Below, piece by piece: positions 34,999-43,222 of a stretch of DNA of 64,000 nucleotides. The stretch comes from Flavobacterium bizetiae (GTDB taxonomy: Bacteria > Bacteroidota > Bacteroidia > Flavobacteriales > Flavobacteriaceae): assembly GCF_902804475.1 (NCBI RefSeq), contig NZ_CADCSU010000087.1, forward strand, positions 62,001-126,000, read 5' to 3'. Under the pieces are notes generated by a model that was not told the origin of the DNA, did not search any database, and was given only the letters and a program-made list of their open reading frames with translations. The stretch's first letter is position 1. Every line of letters starts with the position of its first letter. A program made the translations under genes and the position numbers.

Positions 34999-35770
34999 TT
35001 AGATTCCAGGTATTAAGTTGTTGCATAGAATGATGAGCCGTTAAATCAAACTGAACAGGAACTACAGAGATATAACCATTCTCTAAAGCCCATTCGTCAG
35101 TATCTTCTCCCTGATCTTCATTGGTAAATTTTCCGGTAAGCCAGTAATAATCTTTTCCAAAAGGAGTTTGTCGTTTGTCAAATTTCTGTGCATAATAGGC
35201 TTTTGCCTGACGACAAATTTTTATGCCCTTAATCTCGTTTTCTTTTAATTTTGGAAAATTAACGTTTAAAACGACACCTGGTGGCAATTTATTTTTGAGC
35301 GTTTCTAAAGCTATTTTTCTAACAAATGATTTTATTTGTTCAAAATCAGCATTCCAGTCAAAATCTAATAAAGAAAATCCGATTGCCTGAATTCCTTCTA
35401 TTCCCGCTTCAACTGCAGCGCTCATGGTTCCTGAATAAATTACATTTATAGACGAATTTGTTCCGTGATTAATTCCGGAAACACATAAATCAGGTTTTCT
35501 TTTTAAAATTTCATTTACTGCCAGTTTCACACAATCAACAGGAGTTCCGGAGCAGCTATATTCTGTTACAGGATCTTCTTCTTTCGAAATTTTGTCGAGA
35601 AATAAAGTATTGTTTATTGTAATTGCATGACCCATTGCGCTTTGAGGCTTGTCTGGCGCTACTACGATAACTTCTCCAATAGTTTCCATAACGCTAATTA
35701 AAGCTCTAATTCCCGGCGCAAGAATTCCGTCATCATTGGTGACTAATATTAAAGGTTTTTCATTTTCCAT
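34991..35770 (-). CDS. surE: 5'/3'-nucleotidase SurE
   Basis: The 259-residue enzyme hydrolyses nucleoside monophosphates and exopolyphosphate. The start at 35770 gives MENEKPLILVTNDDGILAPG, with the metal-binding Asp-Asp of NDDG. A 27-codon upstream extension is rejected. Further family motifs are VVAPDKPQSAMGHAIT near 38-53, SGINHGTNSS near 100-109 and YSGTMSAAVEA near 113-123. It leads the run surE, small membrane protein, lpxB and the C40 peptidase. A TACATTTG box (35823-35816) lies about 45 bases upstream. Confidence 0.95.
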   Translation of the reverse strand: MENEKPLILVTNDDGILAPGIRALISVMETIGEVIVVAPDKPQSAMGHAITINNTLFLDKISKEEDPVTEYSCSGTPVDCVKLAVNEILKRKPDLCVSGINHGTNSSINVIYSGTMSAAVEAGIEGIQAIGFSLLDFDWNADFEQIKSFVRKIALETLKNKLPPGVVLNVNFPKLKENEIKGIKICRQAKAYYAQKFDKRQTPFGKDYYWLTGKFTNEDQGEDTDEWALENGYISVVPVQFDLTAHHSMQQLNTWNLNE

Positions 35771-35815
35771 GCTGTGGTTTTTATCTCGATTTATCAAAAT
35801 TAAAGCTTGTAAAAG

Positions 35816-35823
35816 CAAATGTA
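35816..35823 (-). promoter_or_regulatory. -7 element candidate for surE
   Basis: Minus-strand TACATTTG matches TANNTTTG; the nearest upstream TTG is 25 bases away, slightly long for the consensus. Confidence 0.4.
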
Positions 35824-35942
35824 GTAACTGATTTTGGTAGAATACTAACAAATGAGCAAAAATTATAAACTTAATTCAAGAAGACTTTTAAGGTTCAAAC
35901 ATTTTTATATCTTTAACAAAAAATTATAGCGAACTTGGCAAG

Positions 35943-35958
35943 TTGGCACAATTTTTAC
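35943..35958 (+). promoter_or_regulatory. Sigma-54-like promoter candidate for the tail-specific protease gene
   Basis: TTGGCAC (35943-35949) followed by TTAC (35955-35958) keeps the GG-N10 spacing of sigma-54 promoters, with AC in place of the downstream GC. It is about 25 bases before the first ATG. A TTGGCA copy precedes it at 35935-35940. Confidence 0.35.
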
Positions 35959-35982
35959 AGTTAACTTAGATTAAAAAATTTG

Positions 35983-38169
35983 ATGAATGCTATTATTAAG
36001 TTTATGAAAAGAAATTATAAAATACTTATAGCCGTATTATGCTTGTCTTTAACCTTATTTGCTTTTAAAATTAATGCAGATAAGTCAGTTGATCCGGACC
36101 CGAACAGAGATAAAACACTTTTAGAATTATTGGCATTTGTTATCGAAAAAGGACACTATAGTCCGGCAGAAATAAATGATGAATTTTCTAAAGGAATTTT
36201 TAAAGATTACGTTGAGGCATTAGATCCTTCGAAAAGATTCTTTTTGCAATCTGATATTGATGAATTTAAACAATATGAGCTGCAATTAGACGATCAGTTT
36301 TTGAATAGAGATCTAACGTTTTTCAATCTTACTTATACAAGATTGATGAAACGTATGGAAGAAAGCAAAAAACGTTATAAAACTATTTTAGCACAGCCCT
36401 TCAACTATGATGTTGATGAGACTTTTAATGCTGATTACGATAAGTTGCCTTATGCAAAAAATGCAACAGAAATCAATGAAAGATGGAGAAAACAAATTAA
36501 GTTATCGACGCTTTCTTCTTTGGTAACAAAGCAAAAATTAGAAGAAGACAAAAAGAAAGAAGATCCTAATTATAAGGTGAAATCTTTTGAAACTTTAGAA
36601 AAAGAGACTCGAGATAGTTCTTTAAAATCTTTAGATGATAACTTTAGTTTGATTAAAGATTTGAATAAAGAAGATTGGTTTTCTGTATATGTAAACTCAA
36701 TTATGGGTCGATTTGATCCGCATACAAGTTATTTTGCACCAGAAGAAAAAGATCGTTTTGATGTAAACATCAGCGGTAAATTAGAAGGTATTGGAGCGAG
36801 ATTAACGAAGAAAAATGATTTTACTCAAATTGATGAATTAACTTCAGGAGGACCAGCCTGGAAAGGAAAACAATTGGAAGCCGGAGATTTAATTTTGAAA
36901 GTAGCACAAGGAAACGAAGAGCCTGTAGATGTTGTAGGGATGCGTTTAGACGATGTGGTGAAAAAAATTAAAGGTCATAAAGGTACTGAAGTAAAACTTA
37001 CAGTTAAAAAAGTAGACGGAACAACTAAAGTTATTTCGATTATTAGAGATATTGTCGAAATTGAAGAAACCTATGCTAAATCTAGTATTGTAGAAAGAAA
37101 TGGTTTAAAATATGGAGTAATCTATTTACCGAAATTTTATATCGATTTTGAAAATAAAGATGGTCGTGATGCCGGTAAAGATATCGCTCTTGAAGTGGAA
37201 AGACTGAAAAAAGAAGATATTAGCGGTATTGTGCTGGATGTTCGTGATGATGGTGGTGGATCTTTATCTACAGTGGTTGATATTGCTGGTTTATTTATTG
37301 AAGAAGGACCAATTGTTCAGGTGAAATCTGCAGGTAAAAAGAAAGAAGTTTTATACGATAAAGATAAAAAAATCGAGTGGGACGGACCGTTAGTAATTAT
37401 GGTAAACAGTTTCTCAGCTTCGGCATCAGAGATTTTGGCTGCTGCAATTCAGGATTACAAACGTGGAGTTATCATTGGTAGTAAACAAACTTATGGTAAA
37501 GGAACTGTACAAAACGTTCTTGATTTGAACCAATTTGTTCGTAATGCAAACTATGGTGATTTAGGAGCTTTAAAAATTACAGGACAGAAGTTTTACAGAA
37601 TTAACGGAGGTTCTACTCAGTTAGAAGGTGTTCATAGTGATGTTGTGATGCCAGATCGTTATGCTTATCTAAAAATGGGAGAACGTGATAATGAAAATGC
37701 TATGCCGTGGGATAAAATAGATCCAGCAGATTACAGCACATGGAAATCAAATGAGAATTTTACTAAAGCAATTGCCAATAGTAAAGACAGAATCGCTCAA
37801 AATGCTCAATTCAAATTAATTGAAGACAATGCGAAATGGATTGATGTTAAAAATAAAGAAAACACCTATAGCTTAAATATCAATAGTTTTAAAGCGACTC
37901 AGGAACAAGTAGAAAACGAGGGTAAGAAATACAAACCAATTTCAGATTATAAAAATGACTTGGTATTTAAATCGTTACCTTACGAAGAGCTTGAAATGAA
38001 AGCTGACGCAAGTTTAAAAGAAAAAAGAGATGCCTGGCATCAGGCTTTATCTAAAGATGTTTATGTTGAAGAAGCATTAAATGTTTTGGATGATTTGCAA
38101 TCTAAAGGTAGTGTGGTAAAAGGATCAGTTTCTCCTAAAATGAAAAAGGATAAATTAGTAAAATCTTAA
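35983..38169 (+). CDS. Carboxy-terminal processing (tail-specific) protease, S41 family
   Basis: The 728-residue protein has an N-terminal hydrophobic signal (FMKRNYKILIAVLCLSLTLFAF), an N-terminal helical region (about 35-240) and a PDZ domain near 250-345 (FTQIDELTSGGPAWKGKQLE). The S41 core includes DVRDDGGGSL and SFSASASEILAAA with the catalytic Ser near 484, and QTYGKGTVQ with the catalytic Lys near 509. A C-terminal DUF3340-like domain follows. Prc/Tsp enzymes degrade or trim periplasmic proteins from the C terminus. The frame also opens with TTG at 35980, but ATG at 35983 or 36004 is preferred. A terminator follows. Confidence 0.93.
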   Translation: MNAIIKFMKRNYKILIAVLCLSLTLFAFKINADKSVDPDPNRDKTLLELLAFVIEKGHYSPAEINDEFSKGIFKDYVEALDPSKRFFLQSDIDEFKQYELQLDDQFLNRDLTFFNLTYTRLMKRMEESKKRYKTILAQPFNYDVDETFNADYDKLPYAKNATEINERWRKQIKLSTLSSLVTKQKLEEDKKKEDPNYKVKSFETLEKETRDSSLKSLDDNFSLIKDLNKEDWFSVYVNSIMGRFDPHTSYFAPEEKDRFDVNISGKLEGIGARLTKKNDFTQIDELTSGGPAWKGKQLEAGDLILKVAQGNEEPVDVVGMRLDDVVKKIKGHKGTEVKLTVKKVDGTTKVISIIRDIVEIEETYAKSSIVERNGLKYGVIYLPKFYIDFENKDGRDAGKDIALEVERLKKEDISGIVLDVRDDGGGSLSTVVDIAGLFIEEGPIVQVKSAGKKKEVLYDKDKKIEWDGPLVIMVNSFSASASEILAAAIQDYKRGVIIGSKQTYGKGTVQNVLDLNQFVRNANYGDLGALKITGQKFYRINGGSTQLEGVHSDVVMPDRYAYLKMGERDNENAMPWDKIDPADYSTWKSNENFTKAIANSKDRIAQNAQFKLIEDNAKWIDVKNKENTYSLNINSFKATQEQVENEGKKYKPISDYKNDLVFKSLPYEELEMKADASLKEKRDAWHQALSKDVYVEEALNVLDDLQSKGSVVKGSVSPKMKKDKLVKS

Positions 38170-38193
38170 TTCTTTAAAGAATTAATTTGTTAG

Positions 38194-38233
38194 AAAACGC
38201 TTCAGAAAATTTAAATTTCTGGAGCGTTTTTTT
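38194..38233 (+). terminator. Intrinsic terminator after the protease gene
   Basis: AAAACGCTTCAGAAA (38194-38208) and TTTCTGGAGCGTTTT (38216-38230) pair with one G-U, followed by further T residues. Confidence 0.85.
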
Positions 38234-38313
38234 GTGCGGTTATATTGTATTTTTGTAAGAAGTGGCTTTTTGCTAAAGCTGAATTTTAGAAGAAAAATAA
38301 AAATAGTAAAGGA

Positions 38314-39093
38314 ATGAAGAATTATATTGTTTTAGGTTTGATAGGCTTTATGTTATTGTCGTGTAAAAAAGAAATAGATAGCAATGGCGAATTACAGGAA
38401 GCACAAACGTCTTTTGTTTCTAATCAAAACAGTACAGATTCGTTATATACTTATGCTTATTTGCCAACTTCTACAACCAAGCAAATTGTAAAACATCAGT
38501 ATTATACCCTATCCTATAATGAAAAGTTTGAGCAGGCAGAATGGGTTGCGTATGAACTGAAGAAAGAGTATTTGAAAAACGGGAATTATAAACGTCCTTA
38601 TTTTATTGAAGATCCAAGTGTAACGACGGGTTCTGCAGATTGGAGAAATTATAAAAAATCCGGTTATGATAAAGGACATCTTTGCCCTGCCGGAGATATG
38701 GAATTTGATCAGAAAGCCTATAATGATACATTTTATACTTCGAATATCTCGCCACAGGATCACGCTTTTAATAGCGGAATCTGGAATCGTTTAGAACAAA
38801 AAACACGTTATTGGGCTGATAAATACAATGATATTTATGTAGTAACGGGAGGGATTTTGAAAGATTCGGATAAAAAAATAGGAACAGGAAAAGTAGCTGT
38901 TCCTAAATATTTTTATAAAATTATTTTAGCTAAAAAAGGCAAAGAACATAAAGCAATTGCTTTCTTGGTTCCTAATCAAGATAGTAATAAATCACTTTAC
39001 GATTTTGTAGTGCCTATCGAAACTTTAGAAAAAATGACCGGAATTGATTTCTTCCCGAATTTAAAAAACCTAAAAAGCAGTAAAGATTTTTAG
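38314..39093 (+). CDS. DNA/RNA non-specific endonuclease lipoprotein
   Basis: The 259-residue lipoprotein (cysteine about 17, LLSCKKEI) carries an Endonuclease_NS domain at about 50-250. The beta-beta-alpha metal motif is DKGHLCPAGDM, with the general base His near 121, and the metal-binding Asn lies in the FNSGIWNRLE helix. Such enzymes cut single- and double-stranded DNA and RNA for nutrient recovery or defence. A TATTTTTG box at 38248-38255 may be its -7 element. It is convergent with the DHA2 transporter gene across a nested palindrome. Confidence 0.92.
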   Translation: MKNYIVLGLIGFMLLSCKKEIDSNGELQEAQTSFVSNQNSTDSLYTYAYLPTSTTKQIVKHQYYTLSYNEKFEQAEWVAYELKKEYLKNGNYKRPYFIEDPSVTTGSADWRNYKKSGYDKGHLCPAGDMEFDQKAYNDTFYTSNISPQDHAFNSGIWNRLEQKTRYWADKYNDIYVVTGGILKDSDKKIGTGKVAVPKYFYKIILAKKGKEHKAIAFLVPNQDSNKSLYDFVVPIETLEKMTGIDFFPNLKNLKSSKDF

Positions 39094-39134
39094 TTGCTAA
39101 AAGTAGATTTATAAATCTTAATCAAAAGTTTAAA

Positions 39135-39288
39135 TGTGCCGTTAGGCACTAAAATATTGGTAGAAAACAGGAATAGAAATATTTAGCGTGCCGTAGGTAC
39201 GCAATAGTTATCGTTTTGTTGCGTACCTACGGCACGCCAGGATCTTAGAGCTTAATTTTTTACCAATATTTAGTGCCTAACGGCACAA
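39135..39288. repeat. Nested double inverted-repeat element
   Basis: The outer arms 39135-39162 (TGTGCCGTTAGGCACTAAA then ATATTGGTA) and 39261-39288 are inverted copies differing by one A. Inside, GCGTGCCGTAGGTACGCAA (39186-39204) and its exact complement (39219-39237) form a 19-bp perfect stem with a 14-base loop. The element fills the gap between two convergent genes and could act as a bidirectional terminator. Both arms share a GTGCCGT(A/T)(A/G)G core, so the outer and inner repeats look related. Confidence 0.8.
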
Positions 39289-39303
39289 ACTGTAGACCTT
39301 TAA

Positions 39304-40839
39304 TTATAAATTGCTTTGAGTTTTCTTTGGATTAAACAATATAAAACTCATTATAGCCAAAATCCAGACGCCAATTCCCCCGTAAAGCAATATCATTTCG
39401 AAACCATGAGCCAATGCATCATGTAATATGGATTGGGATGAATCTAGTGTTGCTAATTGAGGAAAATCCTGATTAAGAGATGAGAAATTTCCAGCCGCAA
39501 CTTTTTCTGAAATAGATTGTAATGTTTTTGAATCAATAGCTCCTGAAAAAGCATTGTTTAAATACGAGAGTATTCCTTGTACAAGAATAAAACCCATCAA
39601 AGCGATATTTATTGATAAAGTAATTAATCTGGCACTCATATCGATTCCCGAAGCCATACCTGACCGATTTGCAGGCACTGAGCTTGTAGTGGTGTTGGTA
39701 ACTGGCGTATTGGTTAAACCTAACCCAATTCCTGCCAGTAAAGAGCCCGGAAGCATTGTGAGCCAGCTGGCGTGTTCTGCAATGCTGCCGTATCTCATAA
39801 CGATAAAACCCAATCCTATAACAAATAACCCTAACGGAATTACAATTCCGGAGCGATATCGAACCGAAAGATATTCGGCAAAAGGCGGAATTACTAAAGT
39901 AGGAAGAGTATAAGCTAATAAAGAAAGCCCTACGGTTACAACATCGTATCCCAGACAACTTTGAAAATAAATAGGGAGATAAATGATGAAAGGCCAAAAG
40001 CTGAAATTCATACCAATAGATCCAAAAATGGCCCCTGAAAAATTACGTATTTTAAAAACCGAAAAATCAAACATGGGATAAGGATTGGTTTTTTCTACCC
40101 ATAAAAACAATACAAAGCTTATTAATGTAACTGCTAAAATGCCCAAAGCTATTGGGCTTGTAAAACCAAGATCAGGTCCTTGCGTGATAAAATACGTTAA
40201 TCCAAATACGGCGAAAGATAATGTAATCATTCCCCATAGATCTATTTTTTTAGCGTCAGCATCTTTAGATTCATCTACATAACCATAAACGAGAATTGCA
40301 GCAAGAACCGCAATAGGTACGTGTATTAAAAATACCCATTGCCAGGATAATATTGCGATAATAGAACCGCCTATTATGGGACCAAAACCCAATCCGACAC
40401 CAAGAATAATTCCCCAGATACTAAAAGCCCTGCTGCGTTCTTTTCCTTCCTGAAATTGATGTGATAAAGTAGCTATCTGGCAAATTAGCATCGCGCCGCC
40501 GCTTACTCCCTGAAAAAAACGACTGATTACTAATAAAGCTACATTGTCTGCCAAACCGCAAACTAATGATGAGATACTAAATAAAATTAAGGTAATGATC
40601 AATATACGTTTTCGGCCGTAGCGGTCGGCCAGAGTTCCGGCTGCCATTAAAACTGTGGTACAGCCTATGGTATAAATATTCATGATCCATTGCATGTCTT
40701 TTAGATTTGCGTTTAGTACTTTTTCAAGTGTGGGAAGGATGACCGGAACACTCGAAATTTCAAGAGAGAACATCAAGGTTGCCAGGCAAATAGCGACTAA
40801 AGCGATGTTGTTTTTGGTAGAGGATAATTTTTGCTTCAT
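39304..40839 (-). CDS. MFS drug efflux pump, DHA2 (EmrB/QacA) family
   Basis: The 511-residue protein has 14 predicted helices. Motif A is TLADRYGRKRILI near residues 66-78, and the helix 5 antiporter motif C appears as GVGLGFGPIIGGSI near 146-159. The family start LATLMFSLEISSVPVILPTL is present, with Glu in place of the more common Asp at the helix 1 acidic position. It probably exports toxic hydrophobic compounds by proton antiport. An AraC-type regulator gene is divergent, 84 bases away, and a dyad lies between them, so a local control circuit is likely. Confidence 0.92.
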   Translation of the reverse strand: MKQKLSSTKNNIALVAICLATLMFSLEISSVPVILPTLEKVLNANLKDMQWIMNIYTIGCTTVLMAAGTLADRYGRKRILIITLILFSISSLVCGLADNVALLVISRFFQGVSGGAMLICQIATLSHQFQEGKERSRAFSIWGIILGVGLGFGPIIGGSIIAILSWQWVFLIHVPIAVLAAILVYGYVDESKDADAKKIDLWGMITLSFAVFGLTYFITQGPDLGFTSPIALGILAVTLISFVLFLWVEKTNPYPMFDFSVFKIRNFSGAIFGSIGMNFSFWPFIIYLPIYFQSCLGYDVVTVGLSLLAYTLPTLVIPPFAEYLSVRYRSGIVIPLGLFVIGLGFIVMRYGSIAEHASWLTMLPGSLLAGIGLGLTNTPVTNTTTSSVPANRSGMASGIDMSARLITLSINIALMGFILVQGILSYLNNAFSGAIDSKTLQSISEKVAAGNFSSLNQDFPQLATLDSSQSILHDALAHGFEMILLYGGIGVWILAIMSFILFNPKKTQSNL

Positions 40840-40881
40840 TTTTAAATTATATTTTTAGCAAAAATAAACTGAGTATTGTTC

Positions 40882-40908
40882 TTTTATCAGTATAATTTAA
40901 TGATAAAA
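40882..40908. promoter_or_regulatory. Dyad between the efflux pump and AraC regulator genes
   Basis: TTTTATCA (40882-40889) and TGATAAAA (40901-40908) are perfect inverted half-sites about one and a half helical turns apart, centrally in the divergent region. A TACTTTTG box (40912-40919) faces the regulator and a TATTTTTG box (40866-40859) faces the pump. The dyad is a candidate operator. Confidence 0.4.
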
Positions 40909-40923
40909 AAGTACTTTTGTGGT

Positions 40924-41763
40924 ATGAGAAAAGAAAACATGCATCAATCGGTAGAAGTGCTTTACAAAAAAGTAGATGAGTGCCCAATTGTAAATTCACA
41001 ATTCAGTTTTTTTCAGATGGTTTATGTGATTTCAGGAAATGGATTTCTTCATATTAATGGGAACGCCATATCCTATCAGGCAGGCAATCTAATGCTACTG
41101 ACACCAAATGATTATCATAACTTTGATATTATAAATACGACAGAGTTTTTATTGGTGAAAATTAATAGCGAATATGTAAAAGAATACAAATCAAAAAGTA
41201 TCGATCATATAGGTTGTTTATTGCACTATGCAACACATTTATCCGGTTGTATTTTAAAGCAAAAAGCAGATGAATTTCTTGTAAAATCGATATCAGATTC
41301 GTTGATTCATGCGATAGCCAATAAGGATATTTACGATGAAGATTTAATTACTCATTATGTAAATGCTCTTATTGTAATTGCCGCCAGAAACATTGCGAAA
41401 ATAAAACCAACAGGAGTAAAAGAAAGTGCAGATAAAAGAATCCTGGAGATCATTAATTATATTCAGGCTCATATTTTTTGTCCTCAAAAACTGAAAGCTT
41501 CGGCAGTAGCAAAGGAATTTGATATCTCTGATACGTATTTGGGAAGTTATTTTAAAAATCATTCCGGAGAAACGATTCAGTCTTTTATTTCAAATTATAA
41601 AATACGGCTGATAGAACATCGATTGCGTTTTAGCGATATGAGAATTAACGAAATTGTGGAAGAATTTGGTTTTTCAGACGAAAGTCATCTCAACAAATTC
41701 TTTAAGAAACATAAAGAGATCAGTCTTACTGCGTATAGAAAAGCTAAAGTTTTATCGAATTGA
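40924..41763 (+). CDS. AraC-family transcriptional regulator
   Basis: The protein is about 279 residues long. It has an N-terminal cupin-like ligand domain (about 10-150, with GFLHINGNAISYQAGNLMLL) and a C-terminal pair of helix-turn-helix motifs (about 180-275: LKASAVAKEFDISDTYLGSYF and MRINEIVEEFGFSDESHLNKFF). Possible starts are ATG 40900, 40924 and 40939; the frame also opens with TTG at 40876. A TACTTTTG box at 40912-40919 argues against 40900, so 40924 is used here. It is divergent from the DHA2 pump and probably controls it. Confidence 0.88.
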   Translation: MRKENMHQSVEVLYKKVDECPIVNSQFSFFQMVYVISGNGFLHINGNAISYQAGNLMLLTPNDYHNFDIINTTEFLLVKINSEYVKEYKSKSIDHIGCLLHYATHLSGCILKQKADEFLVKSISDSLIHAIANKDIYDEDLITHYVNALIVIAARNIAKIKPTGVKESADKRILEIINYIQAHIFCPQKLKASAVAKEFDISDTYLGSYFKNHSGETIQSFISNYKIRLIEHRLRFSDMRINEIVEEFGFSDESHLNKFFKKHKEISLTAYRKAKVLSN

Positions 41764-41843
41764 TTTTGCTTTTTAGCTACATATTCAAGAAAGTTATTGT
41801 TGAGGGCTTTGACATAGAAGAGTCTTTAACTTGAATTGTCTAT

Positions 41844-41974
41844 AAAGGAACGCGGATGACACAGATTTACAAAAGTAAAATCGCAGATTAAAAACGGATT
41901 TTAAAATAATCAAAAATAAAATCCGCTTAATCCGTGTTTTCGCTTTAGCGAATCCGTATGATCCGCGTTCCTTT
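41844..41974. repeat. Inverted-repeat element of the GGAACGCGGAT type
   Basis: AAAGGAACGCGGAT (41844-41857) and ATCCGCGTTCCTTT (41961-41974) are perfect 14-base inverted arms. Inside are further inverted pairs, CGGATTTTA with TAAAATCCG, and the hairpin TTCGCTTTAGCGAA (41939-41952). The 344-base gap between the AraC gene and rpe holds this element and the rpe terminator; no gene is visible. Confidence 0.65.
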
Positions 41975-42056
41975 GACAAAGGGTTAGATAGAATTAAAAA
42001 GATTATAAAGTTTTTTTACGCAGATCCTGCAGATTTAATTTTGAAATTAAATCACA

Positions 42057-42085
42057 TAAAAAAGCCGAAGATTTCTCTTCGGCTT
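42057..42085 (-). terminator. Intrinsic terminator of rpe
   Basis: On the minus strand AAGCCGAAG and CTTCGGCTT form a 9-bp stem followed by a T run, 22 bases after the rpe stop. Confidence 0.87.
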
Positions 42086-42107
42086 GGTTTTTTATTTCGT
42101 TTAAAAC

Positions 42108-42770
42108 TTAGAAAGTTGTCAAAGCTTTTAATTCTGCAATAGTCTGAGTTGGATTTTCTGCTTTAAAAACAAAACTTCCGGCAACTAAAACATCAGCTCC
42201 GGCTTCTACTAATTGTTTAGCATTTTTACTTGTTACACCACCGTCGATTTCAATAATTGTCGAAGCGTTTTTACGAGTAATTAAATCTTTTAATTTTTTT
42301 ACTTTATCATAAGTATTTTCAATAAATGATTGTCCTCCAAAACCAGGATTCACACTCATGATACAAACTAAATCAATATCATTAATAACATCTTCTAATA
42401 AGTCGATATTAGTATGAGGATTAATGGCAACTCCGGCTTTCATTCCTTCAGCTTTTATAGCTTGTAATGTTCTGTGTAGATGTGTACAAGCTTCATAATG
42501 AACTGTTAAGCCGTTAGCGCCTAAATCAGCGAAGGTTTTGATGTATCTATCCGGATCGATAATCATTAGGTGTACATCGATATATTTGTTTGCATGTCTT
42601 GAAATTGCTTCTAAAACTGGCATTCCAAAAGAAATATTCGGAACAAAAACGCCATCCATAATGTCAATATGAAACCAATCAGCCTGACTGTTGTTGATCA
42701 TCTCGACATCACGTTGTAAATTGGCAAAATCAGCTGCAAGAACAGAAGGAGCAATAAGTGTATTCTTCAT
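42108..42770 (-). CDS. rpe: Ribulose-phosphate 3-epimerase
   Basis: The 220-residue TIM-barrel enzyme interconverts ribulose 5-phosphate and xylulose 5-phosphate in the pentose phosphate pathway. Family markers are APSVLAADFANLQRD at the N terminus, WFHIDIMDGVFVPNISFG near 32-49 with the metal-binding His and Asp, DVHLMI near 70, VNPGFGGQSFI near 139-149, and EIDGGVTSKNA near 173-183 with the second catalytic Asp. It is a single gene with its own terminator, and a TATCTTTG box (42809-42802) lies 32 bases upstream. Confidence 0.96.
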   Translation of the reverse strand: MKNTLIAPSVLAADFANLQRDVEMINNSQADWFHIDIMDGVFVPNISFGMPVLEAISRHANKYIDVHLMIIDPDRYIKTFADLGANGLTVHYEACTHLHRTLQAIKAEGMKAGVAINPHTNIDLLEDVINDIDLVCIMSVNPGFGGQSFIENTYDKVKKLKDLITRKNASTIIEIDGGVTSKNAKQLVEAGADVLVAGSFVFKAENPTQTIAELKALTTF

Positions 42771-42801
42771 TTTGTGTAGTTGTGTGTTGTGTTATTTTTT
42801 G

Positions 42802-42809
42802 CAAAGATA
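42802..42809 (-). promoter_or_regulatory. -7 element of the rpe promoter
   Basis: Minus-strand TATCTTTG matches TANNTTTG exactly; no TTG is found at the -33 distance, so only the -7 part is called. Confidence 0.5.
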
Positions 42810-42834
42810 GATTTTTTTATGATTTGCATTGAAA

Positions 42835-43013
42835 TTTAACCGCAATCCCGATAGCTATCGGGAGCAAAGCATTTTTATTTTTTGCAATGTATAAAAAACG
42901 CAGAGTTCGCAAAGCTTTGTGTAGTTGGCATTTCTAAAAAAAAAAACTTATACAAACCCTTGCGAACTTTGCGTAAATCTTTGCTCCCGATAGCTATCGG
43001 GATTGCGGTTAAA
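42835..43013. repeat. Intergenic element bounded by 35-bp perfect inverted repeats
   Basis: Bases 42835-42869 and 42979-43013 are exact reverse complements over 35 bases. Each arm contains the palindrome CCCGATAGCTATCGGG. An inner pair (CGCAGAGTTCGCAAAG near 42899 and CCTTGCGAACTTTGCG near 42957) is also inverted. The 452-base gap between rpe and rpoD holds this element, the rpoD terminator and a TTCCAA repeat; no gene is present. TTCGCAAAG-type units are shared with the element at 11851-12164. Confidence 0.8.
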
Positions 43014-43049
43014 TAAAACTTTGTGGTTAAAAAAACACCATCCATCATA

Positions 43050-43082
43050 AAAATAAAAAACTCCGGTAATCAGCCGGAGTTT
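43050..43082 (-). terminator. Intrinsic terminator downstream of rpoD
   Basis: On the minus strand AAACTCCGG and CCGGAGTTT pair around a 7-base loop and are followed by a T-rich tail. It is about 140 bases after the rpoD stop. Confidence 0.8.
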
Positions 43083-43157
43083 CAATCATCAATCAAAAAA
43101 CGAACAGTCAATCAAACTGTTGTTTGCTTTAAAGTCCAATATAAGCACTTTCGTAAT

Positions 43158-43197
43158 AAATTCCAAATCCCAATCAAATAATTGGAATTTGGAATTT
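43158..43197. repeat. TTCCAA/TTGGAA intergenic repeat, copy 2
   Basis: AAATTCCAAATCCCAAT (43158-43174) and ATTGGAATTTGGAATTT (43181-43197) form a 17-bp stem with one mismatch, 25 bases after the rpoD stop. Confidence 0.6.
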
Positions 43198-43222
43198 AAA
43201 AATATTGGATTTATGTTTTAAA

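Noticed and set aside
35771..35851. 27-codon extension of surE
   Set aside because: The sequence before MENEKP is not conserved-looking and overlaps the likely promoter.
39533..39997. 154-codon leftward ORF inside the DHA2 pump gene
   Set aside because: It is an alternate frame of a clear membrane transporter, with an atypical Cys/Tyr/Arg-rich composition.
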